Positions 45,286-56,776 of a stretch of 60,000 bases of DNA are shown piece after piece. A model generated the notes under the pieces. It saw only the letters and a program-made list of their open reading frames with translations, had not been told where the DNA came from and did not search any database. Source of the DNA: Adiantum capillus-veneris. Lineage: Eukaryota > Streptophyta > Polypodiopsida > Polypodiales > Pteridaceae. The stretch lies in assembly GCA_014529385.2 (NCBI GenBank), contig CM043954.1, positions 94,011,247-94,071,246 on the forward strand, in the 5' to 3' direction. Made by a program: the position numbers and the translations under genes. Position 1 is the first letter of the stretch. Each line of letters starts with the position of its first letter.

Positions 45286-46640
45286 GTGATCATGTTGAGC
45301 AACAGGGTATGCATTTTGACCCAGCAACAATGCAAATGTTTCGAAGCATTTGCAATGTTCATGCAACAACAACATGCTACTGAAAGAAGGGAGATTTCAG
45401 CAACAAAGGCCATACAAGCGGTCGTCAACAGAATGGATCAGTTCAATGGCAAAGATGTAACCAAGTACTTACGCGAGTATGTGAAGGAGATGGAGCTGCA
45501 TCGCGTGTCAGAAGGTGAGATGATTCAAAGCTTTGAGCTAGTTGTTGCTCCAGAAATTAGGGAGCATGTTAGAGCAATTAAAAATGGGCATGGGAAAATT
45601 GGGAAGAACTCAAAGTAGCTTTAAAGGAGGAATATTTCATGAAGGACTCGGAGAGAGTGACCAAAAGGACATTCTTAGAATGGGTAGTCAAGCCAAAGCA
45701 AGGACTATCAATAACAGAGCTACTTAGGGAATTTGAGCGGCGCTATGCACAACTCACTAGGACAGAAAGGGCCACACTAGATGCAGAGAAGACAGATCTT
45801 TTCTTACAAGCTGCAGGTAAAGAGTTTCAAGAAAATTTGGAGCTTCTTCTTGAAGATAAAGATGCTGAGCAAGGACTAAAGACCGACTGGAATGAGGTTG
45901 AAGGTGCTGTCTCACTGCTTGCCAAACGACAAAGAAGAAGGGACAAGATGGTAGTAAACACTACAAGTCCTTCCACCTCAACTTCTGACAAAATGGTAAA
46001 GCCTACTTTTATCGCTCCTAAGTTTGATGAGTCCATGCTAGATGAGCTTGTGAAGGGAATGCGTGACTTGAAGGTGAAGTTTGCAAAGCTTGAAGAAAAA
46101 GGCCAACCATCAGGGCCACTTCCTAGGCAAAGACAACAACCCAAAGAAGGGTTTGTTAATTTGAGGTTGAAGGTGCTGTCTCACTGCTTGCCAAACGACA
46201 AAGAAGAAGGTACAAGATGGTAGTAAACACTACAAGTCTTCCAACTCAACTTCTGACAAATGGTAATGCCTACTTTTATCGCTTCATAAGTTTGATGAGT
46301 CTTGTAGATGAGCTTAGTGATGGGAATGCGTGACTTGAAGGTGAAGTTTGCAAAGCTTGAAGAAAAAGGCCAACCATCAGGGCCACTTCTAGGCAAAGAC
46401 AACAACCAAAGAAGGGTTTGTTAATAGATGTTTTTGGTGTGATAGTACAAACTTAAGTAAGAAGGGATTGTGATGATTTTAGTGATGCTTTGTCAAAAGA
46501 TGTTGTCTTTTTTAAGGATGGTAAAATCCACTTAAGAGAGACAGGTCTACCCTTGAGAACTAACTTTGGGAAGGGGGGAAATGCAAACCTTAGTTGAAGA
46601 TATGGCAACCAAGCATGCCACCTCTTCAGTTGAGGCAGCT
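45286..46640 (+). pseudogene. Gag of the LTR retrotransposon, broken
   Basis: A frame at 45286-45618 reads NRMDQFNGKDVTKYLREYV, then QSFELVVAPEIREHVRAI. After a one-base shift near 45600 it continues in the 194-codon frame at 45639-46223: FLEWVVKPKQGLSITELLRE, then TLDAEKTDLFLQAAG, a basic KRQRRRDK patch, and a Pro/Gln-rich end. A zinc-knuckle-like WCDS...RRDCDDF follows at about 46435-46475. A ~266-bp internal duplication spans 45895-46425. Gag forms the particle core in live copies. Confidence 0.8.
45895..46425. repeat. 266-bp tandem duplication inside gag
   Basis: Unit 1 is about 45895-46162 and unit 2 about 46163-46425, both starting GAGGTTGAAGGTGCTGTCTC. Unit 2 carries many single-base losses relative to unit 1 (for example ACAAAATGG against ACAAATGG), which breaks the frame. 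Confidence 0.93.
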
Positions 46641-47104
46641 ACTTATGGAGTAAAAATTGAACATTTTTGTGATGAAGAGTGAGTGACCATCATGGTCAAA
46701 TTTGGCCAAATGTCATGCAATTAGCTAAAAAGGGAAAAGCTTACAAAAGAGATTCTACATGAAGCAGGTGATTGCATACGTCTAGAAACAGGATGGAATG
46801 ATCCAGTGGACTCATTGTCAGTGCATGCCTACATTACAAAATGCCAACAAAATGAGGCAATTGTAGAAGAGAAGCGCAGACGTGAGAATGCTGATGAAGG
46901 ACCATCAAAAAAGAGCTTCTAGAAGTGGGGGAAGAAGCGACTCAATGCCTTCTCAAACACCCTCAACACAAGGAGCATCTCCACTGAAGTACTCATGGAG
47001 GAGTCTACAACAGGAAAGAAGAAAGAGCCAAGAAAGGTAAGACAAAAGGCCCAACTTATAAAACTACAATCTGATATTGAGGTTGCTACAGATTTAAAGA
47101 AGTC
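46641..47104 (+). pseudogene. Gag-protease linker region
   Basis: Broken plus frames rich in Lys, Glu and Ala: ILHEAGDCIRLETGWNDP, then EEKRRRENADEGPSKKSF, stop, then TTGKKKEPRKVRQKAQL. Position marks it as part of the same polyprotein. No catalytic motif was seen. Confidence 0.55.
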
Positions 47105-47812
47105 TTGGAGGAAAGGATCTTGAATAGCAAGATTGAGTTTACTCTGGGAGAAGTTCTTGGCATTGCAAAGCGTGAATTCCATGAGGAGATCATTGACATC
47201 ATCAAGAGAAAGAGGCAAACCCTTGCTGAAGTTTCTCGTCCACAGGTTGAAGGGAAACCTCAAAGACACAAGGGATGCAACTGCAAAAATAAGGAGAATG
47301 ATGGAGCTGTGGTAGGATGCTACCAATCTAGTGGGAGAGTGAAGCAAGTGCATTTCTCAAATGATGATGAAGAAGTTGAAGATATTCCTAGGAGTTACTA
47401 TTCACGAAGTCATTGGGCAAGGGCTACTACAGAAACTTTGGTCAAGGTAGGTGATCTTGAAGAGCCATTTGTTGCCTTGATTGACCATGGTTCAGAAATA
47501 AACATAATGTCAAAGAGTCTCTACAACAAGTGCAAATGGCCGATGGACACAGATCATGGTTGGATGGTAAAGTGGCAAACAATTCATACGGTGAATTGTA
47601 TGCAGCATGTCCAGGTGTGAAGGTGAATAGGTGATGTAAAGATTGACCAAAACTTCTTTGTACAGGATACTTCTTCATATCATCTCATCCTTGGACAGCC
47701 CTACATTGTGGGAGTTCGAATGGAAACAAAGGTAATGGACGATGGTTCAGCATATGCTAGGATACGTAGCAAAGATGGTAAACGTGTGTCCAATTTCTCA
47801 CAGTTTGTGTAA
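47105..47812 (+). pseudogene. Retropepsin-like protease
   Basis: The 171-codon frame at 47105-47620 leads through EEIIDIIKRKRQTLAEVSRP to LEEPFVALIDHGSEINIMSK, where D-H-G-S (Asp at 47483-47485) replaces the usual D-T/S-G-A/S active site. After a shift, YHLILGQPYIVGVRME is the usual LGxP..-type flap end. D-H-G-S is known in some gypsy proteases; activity is uncertain. Confidence 0.8.
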
Positions 47813-48597
47813 ACCATGAAAGAAATCGTGACAACCTCAGAGAACAACTCTACCAAAGGTGAGCAAAGAGTTTCATGATCATAGAGAAATGATGGGTTTT
47901 GGCCAAGTACCATTGTAAAGGCGGGATTGCAGTGGTACAGAAAGAAAAAGGGTCTCGCTTGATCAAAAATAGGTGAAGCATTTCAAAGAGCTCTTGGTAA
48001 CAAAGAATGGATCAGTATGTTTTACAAAACTTGAAGATTTGAAGAGATGTGAGAAGCAATATGTGCATAATGTACAAATGGCATGAAAAAGAGTGGGTTG
48101 CTAGAGCCTACTGAAAATGTTTTGGTTTGTGTGAACAAGTTTCTTTTGTAGATACTATGGGTGAGCTTGATGCTATAATGAGGTCTAGTTTGCATCTTGA
48201 AAATGAAGTTGTGGAAGTTTGCTCTATGGAAATGTATCAAGTAATAGAAGCCTTTAAAGAAAGCCAAACAGTAGGCCCAGAAGTCCATGTTGAAACTAAA
48301 TACAAGAGTGTAGCAAAGAAGGTGAAACCAGTAGCTTCACCCTTACCACCCAACAAGGAAAAGATTGAACAGGCTTCTTTACAACCAAGTTTGCGGAATC
48401 TAAAAGATCGGGCATCCTTCACAAAGGAGTCTTTTCAAGAGTTGCAGATTGGTTGCGAGGAGTTTCTAACACAGGAGGAGACAAAGTGCTTCAAAGAAAT
48501 GTTTCAAAGCATGGTAAGCTTTTGCATTTGAGCCACATGAGATAGGATGTGTTGATCCTTATATTGTAGCTCCTATGGTAATTTTCACAATACCTCA
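47813..48597 (+). pseudogene. Protease to RT linker
   Basis: A 134-codon frame at 48127-48531 contains EQVSFVDTMGELDAIMRSSL, and EEFLTQEETKCFKEMFQSM at its end, the usual short helical lead-in to a gypsy RT. The upstream 47813-48126 part is frame-broken. Confidence 0.6.
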
Positions 48598-49300
48598 TGT
48601 GCCTTGGAATCTGCGGCCTATTCCGGTTCCAAGGCTCATTTGCCAAAGTTGGTAGAGCTACTGAATGAGAAAATCAAAATGGGAATCTTGGAGCCTTCTT
48701 GTGCTCCATACTCAAACAGGTGGTTCACAGTTCAAAGAAGAATGGTTCTCTCGTCATCCAAGATATGCAACCAGTGAACAAGGTGACAATTAGAAATGTA
48801 GGTACAAGTCCAATTGTGGATGAATTTGCAGAGGCGTTTGCAGGGAGGGCAATCTACTCAATGGGGGATCTCTACTCAGGGTATGATCAATTTCAGCTTG
48901 CAATCGAAAGCAGAGACTTGACAACCATGAGGACACCTTTGGGTTTGGTAAGGATGTGTACCTTGCCACAGGGAGCAACCAACTCGGTTGCACATATGAT
49001 GAATGGGATGAATAAGGTCTTACGTGACTTTATTCCTCAAATCACAATGCCTTTCATTGATGATTTGCCTATCAAAGGATGTGAAGAAAGTGACAAAGAT
49101 GAAGCTTTGGATCTCAAGGGATGTCGCAGGTTTGTGGTAAATCACATAAATGATTGTGATAAAATTTTGTCTAGGTTGGAAGAAGTGAATCTTACATTGT
49201 CAGGGAAAAAGTCTATGTTTGGTGTCAAGAAGTGCTCATTGTGGGGCACATGTGCGGGCCATATGGTAGGAAACCTTGTCCATCAAAGGTAGATGCCATC
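48598..49300 (+). pseudogene. Reverse transcriptase of the LTR retrotransposon
   Basis: A 197-codon frame at 48699-49292 has SKKNGSLVIQDMQPVNKVTI, then YSMGDLYSGYDQFQLAIE (motif A), then PLGLVRMCTLPQGATNSVAH (motif B region) and MPFIDDLPIKG (catalytic F-I-D-D at 49053-49064). The start part (RPIPVPRLI-like) is in another frame near 48610. The FIDD box and LPQGATNS are distinctive compared with the YMDD/FFDD gypsy copies elsewhere in this window. Confidence 0.9.
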
Positions 49301-49929
49301 CAAAGAATGAAAGAAACATGCACTAGCATCACTGAGGTTAGAAGGTTTCTGGGAGCATGTGTCTTCTATGTTATTTGGATTCCACATTATGCACATGTAG
49401 CTGATCCTCTTTATCAGCTGCTTAGAAAGAATCAAAAGTTTAAATGGACAGAAGCACATGTAAAATCCATGAAAAAGCTAAAGGAGTTACTCCAGTCAGC
49501 AAACGACTTTAAGAAAGGTAGACTATGAGTGTCAAAGGCCAGTGATTGTGACAGTAGATACCAGTCCTACAGGGATTGGATGGGCAATAGGGCAAGATGA
49601 CAAAGAAGGACACAGGTATGTGGTAAGATTTGGAGCAAAGGTACTAAGTGCTTGCCAAAGAAACTATCCACAGATAAAGAGAGAGTTATGGGGTATGGTT
49701 ACAGCTTGAAAAGTGGGAAAGAGTACTAATTGGTGCATGTGTGGTTGTAGAAACAGTTTGTCTACCACTTCTTGGGATGATTACAAGCTGCTCAACACCA
49801 GACATTGCTATGTTGCGGTGGATTGCCTACATTAAGTCCTTAAATCCCGAGTTTAAGCACATTGCAGGTAAAGACAATACAGTGGCAGATATGCTATCAA
49901 GGGCAAGGTATGAGATGAGTCACAAATGA
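49232..49929 (+). pseudogene. RT thumb and RNase H
   Basis: Frame 49232-49528 (CPSKVDAIQRMKETCTSITE, then VRRFLGACVFYVIWIPHYA) is the RT connection. At about 49548-49690 VDTSPTGIGWAIGQDD and NYPQIKRELWGMVTA give the RNase H first Asp and Glu. Frame 49741-49929 ends HIAGKDNTVADMLSRARYE, the last catalytic Asp region (ADxLSR). Confidence 0.87.
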
Positions 49930-50019
49930 TGATGAGGGGAGATGATGTAGGCACAAAATTTATTCTATCTCTCATGTCAAAGGTAACAATGTCTGCATGA
50001 CTAATTCACTTGAATTGTT

Positions 50020-51450
50020 TTGAAAGATCTTTATGAAGGTGATTGGCTTTCTATTGGAAGGTACTTGAGTACTCTAACAAAACAGGATGATTGGTCTGAA
50101 CAAGAATTCAGAGAATACGCAGGAAAGCATGGGTACTTTTTAAGGGATGGTTACTTGTGGAAGCATCCTAAACAAAAGGGTGCTACACCACAACGGGTTA
50201 TATGTAAAAAAGAGACTCAAGTAAAGCTCATGCAAGAGTTTTATTGAGAGTCTATGGGCTGGAACAGGGGTGTGTGGGCAACCTTCTCCAAGTTGAAAGA
50301 AAAATACTGGTGGAAGGGTATGTATAAAGATGTATCTCAGTTTGTAGAGTCATGTGTAAAACTTGTCAAATGTATTCAAATGTTCGACATCGTGATGGAT
50401 TGCACCCTACATATCCACTAGCCATGCACTATAAATGGGTTGTGGATCTAGTCACGATGCCTTTAGGACTCTGGCAGATGAGATACTTGGTTTCTTGCAC
50501 GAGAGGACCTAACTAACCAGGTTGAAGGAGAGCATTAAGAGCTAAGACCACAGAAGCTGTGTGCAAATTCCTTCTTGATGAGTGATTTGCCGTTATGGTT
50601 GTGTGGGAAAAATCACTGCAGATCGAGTGAACTGGATGCCGAAGAAGCAAGGGAGTTCTTATCTAGATTAGGGATCAAGCTTTCTCTTACTACAAGCTTA
50701 CAACCTGAAGGCAATGGAAAGAGTGAAGAGGGGCATCCTCCTATCATCAAAGCTTTGGCCAAGGCTTGCGAAGGAAGAATTGGTGAGTGGCCAAAACTGT
50801 TACCATATGCTTTATGGTGATGATACAACACAATAGCTCAGTAACTGGTACATGCCTGCGGAGCTAATGTATGGTCAAAAGCCAGTGATGCCGATTGAAG
50901 ATACAATTCCTACATGGAATGTACTACCTTGGCAAGAGGGGCTTAGTAGGGAAGATCTCCTTGCACTGCGTATAAGGCAGCTAGAGAGAAGACCTGGAGA
51001 CATTGAAGCTGCAAAAGAACGACTCAAAAATGCAAGGTTAAAAACAAGGACTATTTTGATAAGCGACATCGACTCAGGAGCAAAGCAATTGACAAAGGTG
51101 ACTGGGTTTTAGTGTATGATAGTAGCCTTGATACCCAGCATACAGTCATGCGTAAGTTCTCAAAAGATGGTTTGGACCGTATGTTGTAAAGCATGTGCAT
51201 GAAAATGCTACTTACAGATTGTTGAACTAGATGGTACAGAAGTGTAAAGATTCCCATTGCAAGAAAAAGGATTAAAATGTTTAAGAGAAGAGGAGACAAT
51301 GATCTCGAAGATATGGATGAGGAAAGAAGAGAGAAACACAGGTGAAGATCAAAGTGAACATGAAGCCCTGGAATCATCCAGTGAAGAAGAAGACAGGAAG
51401 ATGTACAATCTTACAAAGAGACAATGTGGCACATACCGGAGGATGTGCAG
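50020..51450 (+). pseudogene. Integrase of the LTR retrotransposon
   Basis: Frames at 50020-50247 (zinc-domain lead, YFLRDGYLWKHPKQKGATPQ), a broken stretch 50250-50575 with the first Asp region, 50575-50820 (EAREFLSRLGIKLSLTTSLQ, then GNGKSEEGH, with the catalytic Glu pattern) and 50852-51112 (PAELMYGQKPVMPIEDTIP, the GPY-side lead). A C-terminal basic tail extends to about 51450. It inserts element cDNA in live copies. At least five frame breaks. Confidence 0.87.
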
Positions 51451-51465
51451 GTTTAGAGGGGTGGA
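51451..51465 (+). promoter_or_regulatory. Polypurine tract
   Basis: GTTTAGAGGGGTGGA directly before the right LTR primes plus-strand DNA synthesis. Confidence 0.8.
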
Positions 51466-53464
51466 TGTCGTGCTGTGACACGTACATAGTGGGAACGCAT
51501 GCTACAAAATCTATCTTGTATTTTTTTTAGATACATAACTATATTTCCTATATTGTCATATGCATATGTAAGTATAAAAATAAGCTTTCTATCTCATCTT
51601 ATTATTTATCTCAAGGGTAATGTATTCTTACTTTACCATCAAAAAAATACTATGGAAAAGTGTCATAGCTCCGCCTCTTTAACTTGGGGCAAAAAAGCAT
51701 TGATTCTTTATTTTACTATTTCATTATCATTTCACACCCTAGCTAGATCCTATATCTAGGTAAACTCCAATATATATATATTCTATGTATTTTTTATACT
51801 TTTTTATATTTCTTTTTAAATAGCTACTAGGAGAGAATCAAATCCTAGTGGGACACTAGGTGGCATGATTTCAAAGATACACTTATTTTAATGCATTATT
51901 GCAAGAATGATTACAAAACTTTGTAAGGAGCAATGTCATGATTTCATATGGCCTGAGGTGTCCTTTGGAATCAAATGAAAGTCTAGGCTAAGGGGACCAC
52001 ATGAAGACTTTTGCTGCCAGAAATGGACCCTATTTTGATGAATTTTTTACAAGGTTCCAATCCGAATTGGAGAATGATTTTAAAATGAAAATCATAGCTA
52101 ATGAGCTGAAGTTTCTGCCCATAATTTTTATGTTTTTATTTGGAGCTATGGTTGAGGAGATATGATCAAAATACTGGACCCCAGTCTGCCCACATCATGC
52201 AGGGACAGCTCATTTCCAACTTTTCCAATTCCTGTTCACACTGGCTCCTCTTTCTTGTGTAAACCCTTGTGGGTTCCCTTCACCTATAAAGGGGACCTCT
52301 TCTTCCTTGAAAGGAACTCAAGCATTCAAGCCATTGATGAGAGAAATTCTTGAGGGAGTGAGTAGTAATGCCTAATTGTACTTAGCCCATTAACATAGCC
52401 CAAGCCTACACTTTCTCTAGAGGAAAAACTAGCCATTCTTGTACGCCATCCTTGGAGGATCAACTCTAATCAAAGAAGGTGTTGTACTTGGCGTATCAAT
52501 CAACGTTGAATTCTCCCTCTTCTTCTTCTCTCTCCATCAATAATGGTGCCGAAGGGTTTCAAGTAAGATGTGTTGTTTTACATTGATGTTTTCTTGATTT
52601 TGTTGTTTTCATTTTCATCTCTAATCCAACATATATATATGTATCTAATCTCATCTCCTTAACCAAACCTATCTCTCTCATTCTTAGTAATTCATCCTCT
52701 CTAGGTTCTCTTTGCTACAGGTACATCTCTCCCCGCAGTATCCTTATTGCCTACGGGCAAGAATAGGGCTTGGGAGGGAAACTTCTCATCTCTTCACTTC
52801 TCTCGTATCTACATTTCTCACATACTATCCTAGATGAATAACCCACATGATGATCATTTCTATCGCTTTCACTCTGTACGATCTATTAGATGTAACGTAT
52901 GGATTAGCCGTAAAATACACTTTCAACAACGTATAGTGTTTCTCTTCGGCCCTGAAAGGCTCAATGAAATACTTCTATCACCGGATCCCATCATACTACC
53001 TCTCATAGACTATAATTTTTCTTTTGATGTAAGCGTAGTTATCTTGCTATGAACCAAGAGGATTTGTACACACAATTAATCCCAATCACTAGGCAAAATA
53101 TATATATTATGGTAAGCACAAAACTACAATTCCAAAGAACAATTCGTAGCCTATTTGGTCAGCCAAGATTGAATGCCATTAACTCATCCATTAACCCTTT
53201 CATATTACCCATGATACGATATGACCATAGCCTTGATGTTTTCATCTTCATATTGTTTTGACATTCTCTTTTGCCTTCTTTCTTTGTGTGTGTGTGAGTG
53301 CAAGAGAGAAAGAGTGAGTCTTCTTTGATTGCACTTCTTTCCAAACCCTAGTCTTCATGGCATCCATGGTTTAACTCCTTCATATAGTTTTTGTTGAGTT
53401 CTCTCACAAACTCTCACAGCCATAAGCCCGGTGCTTTCCTGGCAAGACGGCAAATTTCTCGACA
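51466..53464 (+). repeat. 3' LTR
   Basis: 1999 bp copy of 43225-45228, starting TGTCGTGCTG and ending TCTCGACA. Differences from the left LTR are mostly short gaps. Confidence 0.97.
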
Positions 53465-54541
53465 ACGTTTTGTTGGGCAGGACCCAAAGCTGATGGTCAA
53501 CCCCAAGGGATTTAATTTCAACTTGTCTAACAGGTAAGACACGAAAAACTTTAGAGATCTTAGGCACCATCTCCAAGAGGTTAGAGTCATTTAGTGAACA
53601 AAGATTACTCTAAAATCCCTTAACTGCTCTAGGGTTGCACTATCCCAACAAAAAAATACCACCAATTTGTGGGATAGTTGGAGTAGCCGGTGTGCAGACA
53701 AAAGAGGGATTGAGACCGCACAGCTTCCTTAGAAAGTTAGACAGATCAGCACCTGAGGAAGAGAATATGGAAAGCTCTTGATGGTATTGTGAAGATAGTA
53801 AGGGAAGTTGGGCTATGTATTGGGTAATTAAATTCACCCCTTCCATGGAGTCTTTATCCAGAGTAGCCAAAATTTTGACCCAATCATTAAAAGACAACAT
53901 ATGTAAGACAGACAATTTCTTGTCAGAGGTAAGAGCAGAGTCATATATTAGTTGAGAAGCATCCAAGCTACTAATACATCTGAGCACAAGAGATGTCTCC
54001 ACTAAGAGGGGCTCCGAGGTCAATTCCAATCCTTGTGAGAGAGCAAGAGTCTGCAATATTTCAAAAAAGTGTGGTGAGGTTTACTTTTTCCTACCGTAGT
54101 AAGTATACAATCTTTGGCTTTCCTAGTAAGGAAGGGTCTAGTTCTAACTGCCAAAGCATTCTTTGGTTTATGGTCCTTAAGGTATAGCTTAATCTGTTCG
54201 AGAATCTTTGCATGATTCTCAGGGTTGTGTTTAGTACTCATGCAAGCTGTCTTTCTATAGGGTATGCAATCCTAAAAATGGAATATTTTAAACATAAATA
54301 AAAGTAGAAATAGTAACTATAGTTTTGGGCCTGCAAACCTTAAACCGGCAAAGTCAAAGACTATAGTAGCCGTGAGCAGGGGACCAAAAATAGAGTCTAT
54401 GAAGGACCACCTAACACCAGTCACCCAGTCAAGGGATTAGAGACTGTCGGTCCAACCTAGAGCTCAATTTCAAAGTTAATTTCCAAAGCCAGCATCCCGA
54501 TTTCTCTAGAAAGAAAAACCTTATGTATAGGATGTGTGCGT
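53465..54541 (-). pseudogene. PLE ORF, N-terminal end (right of the LTR element)
   Basis: Frames at 54020-54241 (MSTKHNPENHAKILEQIKLY, then RKAKDCILTTVGKSKPHHTF) and 53640-54056 (SFNDWVKILATLDKDSMEGV, then HQELSIFSSSGADLSNFL). Further text with EMVPKISKVFRVLPVRQVEI leads in phase into the segment left of 43224. The Met at 54241 is the best start. A shift near 54040 and a stop near 53640 break it. No known domain was recognised in this end, and no GIY-YIG motif. Confidence 0.65.
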
Positions 54542-54544
54542 ATC

Positions 54545-56634
54545 TGTTTAATCTTAGATAATAAGACATAATTGAATTTTTACATTCAAAAGACGGTTGG
54601 CAATGGAACGAAGAACAAATAAATCAGAAACAACTCAGTATTCGAATCACTTATGTACAATGTTTGTAGGAATGAGGTCCCATTCCAGTAAACAGATAGT
54701 AGAAAACTTCCCAAATCATAAGTGAGTGTGCAATCCAGTGTAGGTTAGCTTGCCAAAGTTTTAAAAAAACCTCCAAAAGATAAGATAGAGTCCTTACTTG
54801 CATGCATCCAAACAAGACAACAATTCAGTTAGCCTTGGATGTGTTTTACAAGTATCAATGGACTATACCAGTTGTTATCCATGTCCATCTTACAAACTTT
54901 TTTTAACTTTACAAGCTTAGTATAAAAAATTGTGATTTCTTTCATCATTTAAAAAAAAAAAACAAAAGCTTTAGTAAAAGAGTATCATTTTGATTAGAAG
55001 GCCATCACCCCTTCTAATCCAAGTTTCTGAATCCCACCCTTTTTCTTTTAAAAAAAAATCAACAATTTTATCAGTATTGAAAGCTCCACCAAATGAATTC
55101 TTTTAAAAAAAAGTTTCATTTAAAGTTTCTATAAAGTATCAAGCTCATTAAAACTTGTTTTTAGGTTAGATACCTATCACAGTGAATGAATTCCAAATCA
55201 TACATCATTTACCATATACTTCTTCTTAAGCAATCCAAGTAGCAAGGAGTGCTGCTAAAAAGCAAGGCCATAATCCGAACCATGAAGTTTTTAGGGGAAA
55301 AGATGAACCATGTTTAAAGTGCTAGTCCGATAACAATCTCCACAGTAATAATAGGAACAAAATTTGCCTAGGTGAATGCAAAAAAAAAAAACCAGTAATG
55401 TATATCCTATCCTATCTACAGTAAAGACCAAGAACCACCATAGTGTGCAACCAAGTTACCCGAAAGAAGTAGAACCATCTAACACCCGAAAGCAGCAGGG
55501 TGAAGTTTATCACTTTGTATTTACAAAACAAGATGCTAGTGCAAATAAAAAAAGCAGTATATTGGCCCGAGTTTAGGGAACCGTCACAAAAGTCGTAACT
55601 GAATGCATCTTACTTACCAAAGTGAAGCCAAAGTAGTATACCCCCTTTCCTTTTCAAAACATCAGTCAGAAAAACACAGACAGCAATAGCCTATAGCATC
55701 AAGTCCTTTAAAGGGAATATCAATTATCAGTGGTGGGTAGATTAAAATGTACAGTACAACATTTTTCCACAATGAAGGTTTGTTCAAAAATTGTCGTAAC
55801 ATACAGCCTGGCACAACGCAAACAAACACATAATCGATGTGCAGAGGGTGGGATACCATACCCCCTTCATTTCCTAGTTCACCATCCAAGCCTAGTTAAA
55901 AGGCAACAACTCATGTAATCAAGGCGCCTATTAGCCGGCCAGTCAGTTACCAGGGTACAAGCCATAGTCAAACGAGTGGTCCAGCCACCAATATGCAAAA
56001 AAAACCCTATTTTAATACGTTATTGTTAACAGAAAAAACGCAGCACAGAATAAACCTCATGTAATAGGCAACCAGAAATCATCTTAAACGTTAACAGTGT
56101 CCGTGACATTACCATAGTCACTATGCCATGTTATGATAAGTCATGTGTTCTTCTCATCTAAGAGTATCATAACCCACTAACAGAGCAAGAGAAACATAAA
56201 AAACTATCCTCAACAGTAGTTCTTTCAAAAAAACCTACAATCATAAAACATATGGACAAGGAAGCGGACCTGTGTGCTAGACAAAGTGAGCTCCATGCTT
56301 CAGTACCACGCAGAATTTTCAAGGCAAGGGAACAACAAAAACAAAGCTAAGTGAAGGCCAGAGAGGTGCCCTCACCTCATTATATAGAGGAAGGAGGCAG
56401 AGAAGCAGTCCACTTAGATCGAAGCCATGAGTAGAATCGCCATGAGTATACCAACTGTATTACACGACAGTGAGGCCACCTCTAGTTCCAAAGAGAACCC
56501 CTGCACCTTCACGGTAAATAAAGGTAGTAGGGTAGTAAACCATAAAGCAAAACCTACTTGTAGGTAATATATACGGTCCTAGTCCCATGGTGTGGGGTTT
56601 TTTTAAATAACCAGAAACTATAGCTAAGTACTAC
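54545..56634 (-). repeat. Direct repeat copy 2 (5' pseudo-LTR)
   Basis: Starts ATCTTAGATAATAAGACATA and runs to the TG tract at 56635. It matches 37126-40538 but lacks the CACTA-like insert, with a single TTAA at 56091-56094. The minus-strand TATA box at 56379-56390 points toward the PLE ORF. Confidence 0.9.
56379..56390 (-). promoter_or_regulatory. TATA box in direct repeat copy 2
   Basis: The minus strand reads CCTCTATATAAT. It lies about 2.1 kb upstream of the putative PLE start at 54241, so a long leader would be made. Conserved in copy 1. Confidence 0.5.
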
Positions 56635-56662
56635 AGTGTGTGTGTGCGTGTGTGCACGTGTG

Positions 56663-56761
<99 letters not shown>

Positions 56762-56776
56762 TAGAGAGAGAGAGAA
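56635..56776. repeat. TG/AG compound microsatellite
   Basis: About 100 bases of TG with a few interruptions, then about 34 bases of AG. Long Cys/Val and Thr/His ORFs here are repeat translations. Confidence 0.98.

Larger units (their letters stand above)
43225..53464 (+). mobile_element. Full-length Ty3/gypsy-type LTR retrotransposon in the PLE
   Basis: 10.24 kb with ~2.0-kb LTRs (43225-45228 and 51466-53464), a primer site at 45234-45250, gag, protease, RT, RNase H, integrase, and a polypurine tract at 51451-51465. Domain order is Ty3/gypsy. The RT and integrase sequences (TTMRTPLGLVRM, PFIDDLPIKG) are unusual for plant gypsy lineages and recall elements described in fungi; this is from memory and needs a tree. 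All frames have scattered shifts, many at short homopolymers. Confidence 0.95.
37126..56640 (-). mobile_element. Penelope-like element with direct-repeat ends, carrying nested insertions
   Basis: A Penelope-type RT ORF (minus strand, 54541 to 53465 then 43224 to about 40790) lies between two ~2.1-kb direct repeats (37126-40538 less an insertion, and 54545-56634). Nested inside are a 10.24-kb LTR retrotransposon (43225-53464) and a 1.34-kb CACTA-like element (38661-39997). Net element length is about 7.9 kb. Such direct repeats (pseudo-LTRs) are known for Penelope-like elements and arise from tandem copies. No GIY-YIG endonuclease was seen. The family call rests on RT motifs; the pseudo-LTR reading is inference. 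Confidence 0.75.

Noticed and set aside
45827-46405. Two similar minus-strand ORFs of 105 and 74 codons
   Set aside because: They are antisense to the duplicated gag segment; their resemblance comes from the duplication.
37126-56640. GIY-YIG endonuclease or hammerhead ribozyme in the Penelope-like element
   Set aside because: No GIY...YIG pair or CTGATGA...GAAA core was found by eye. Covariance-model and HMM searches would be decisive.
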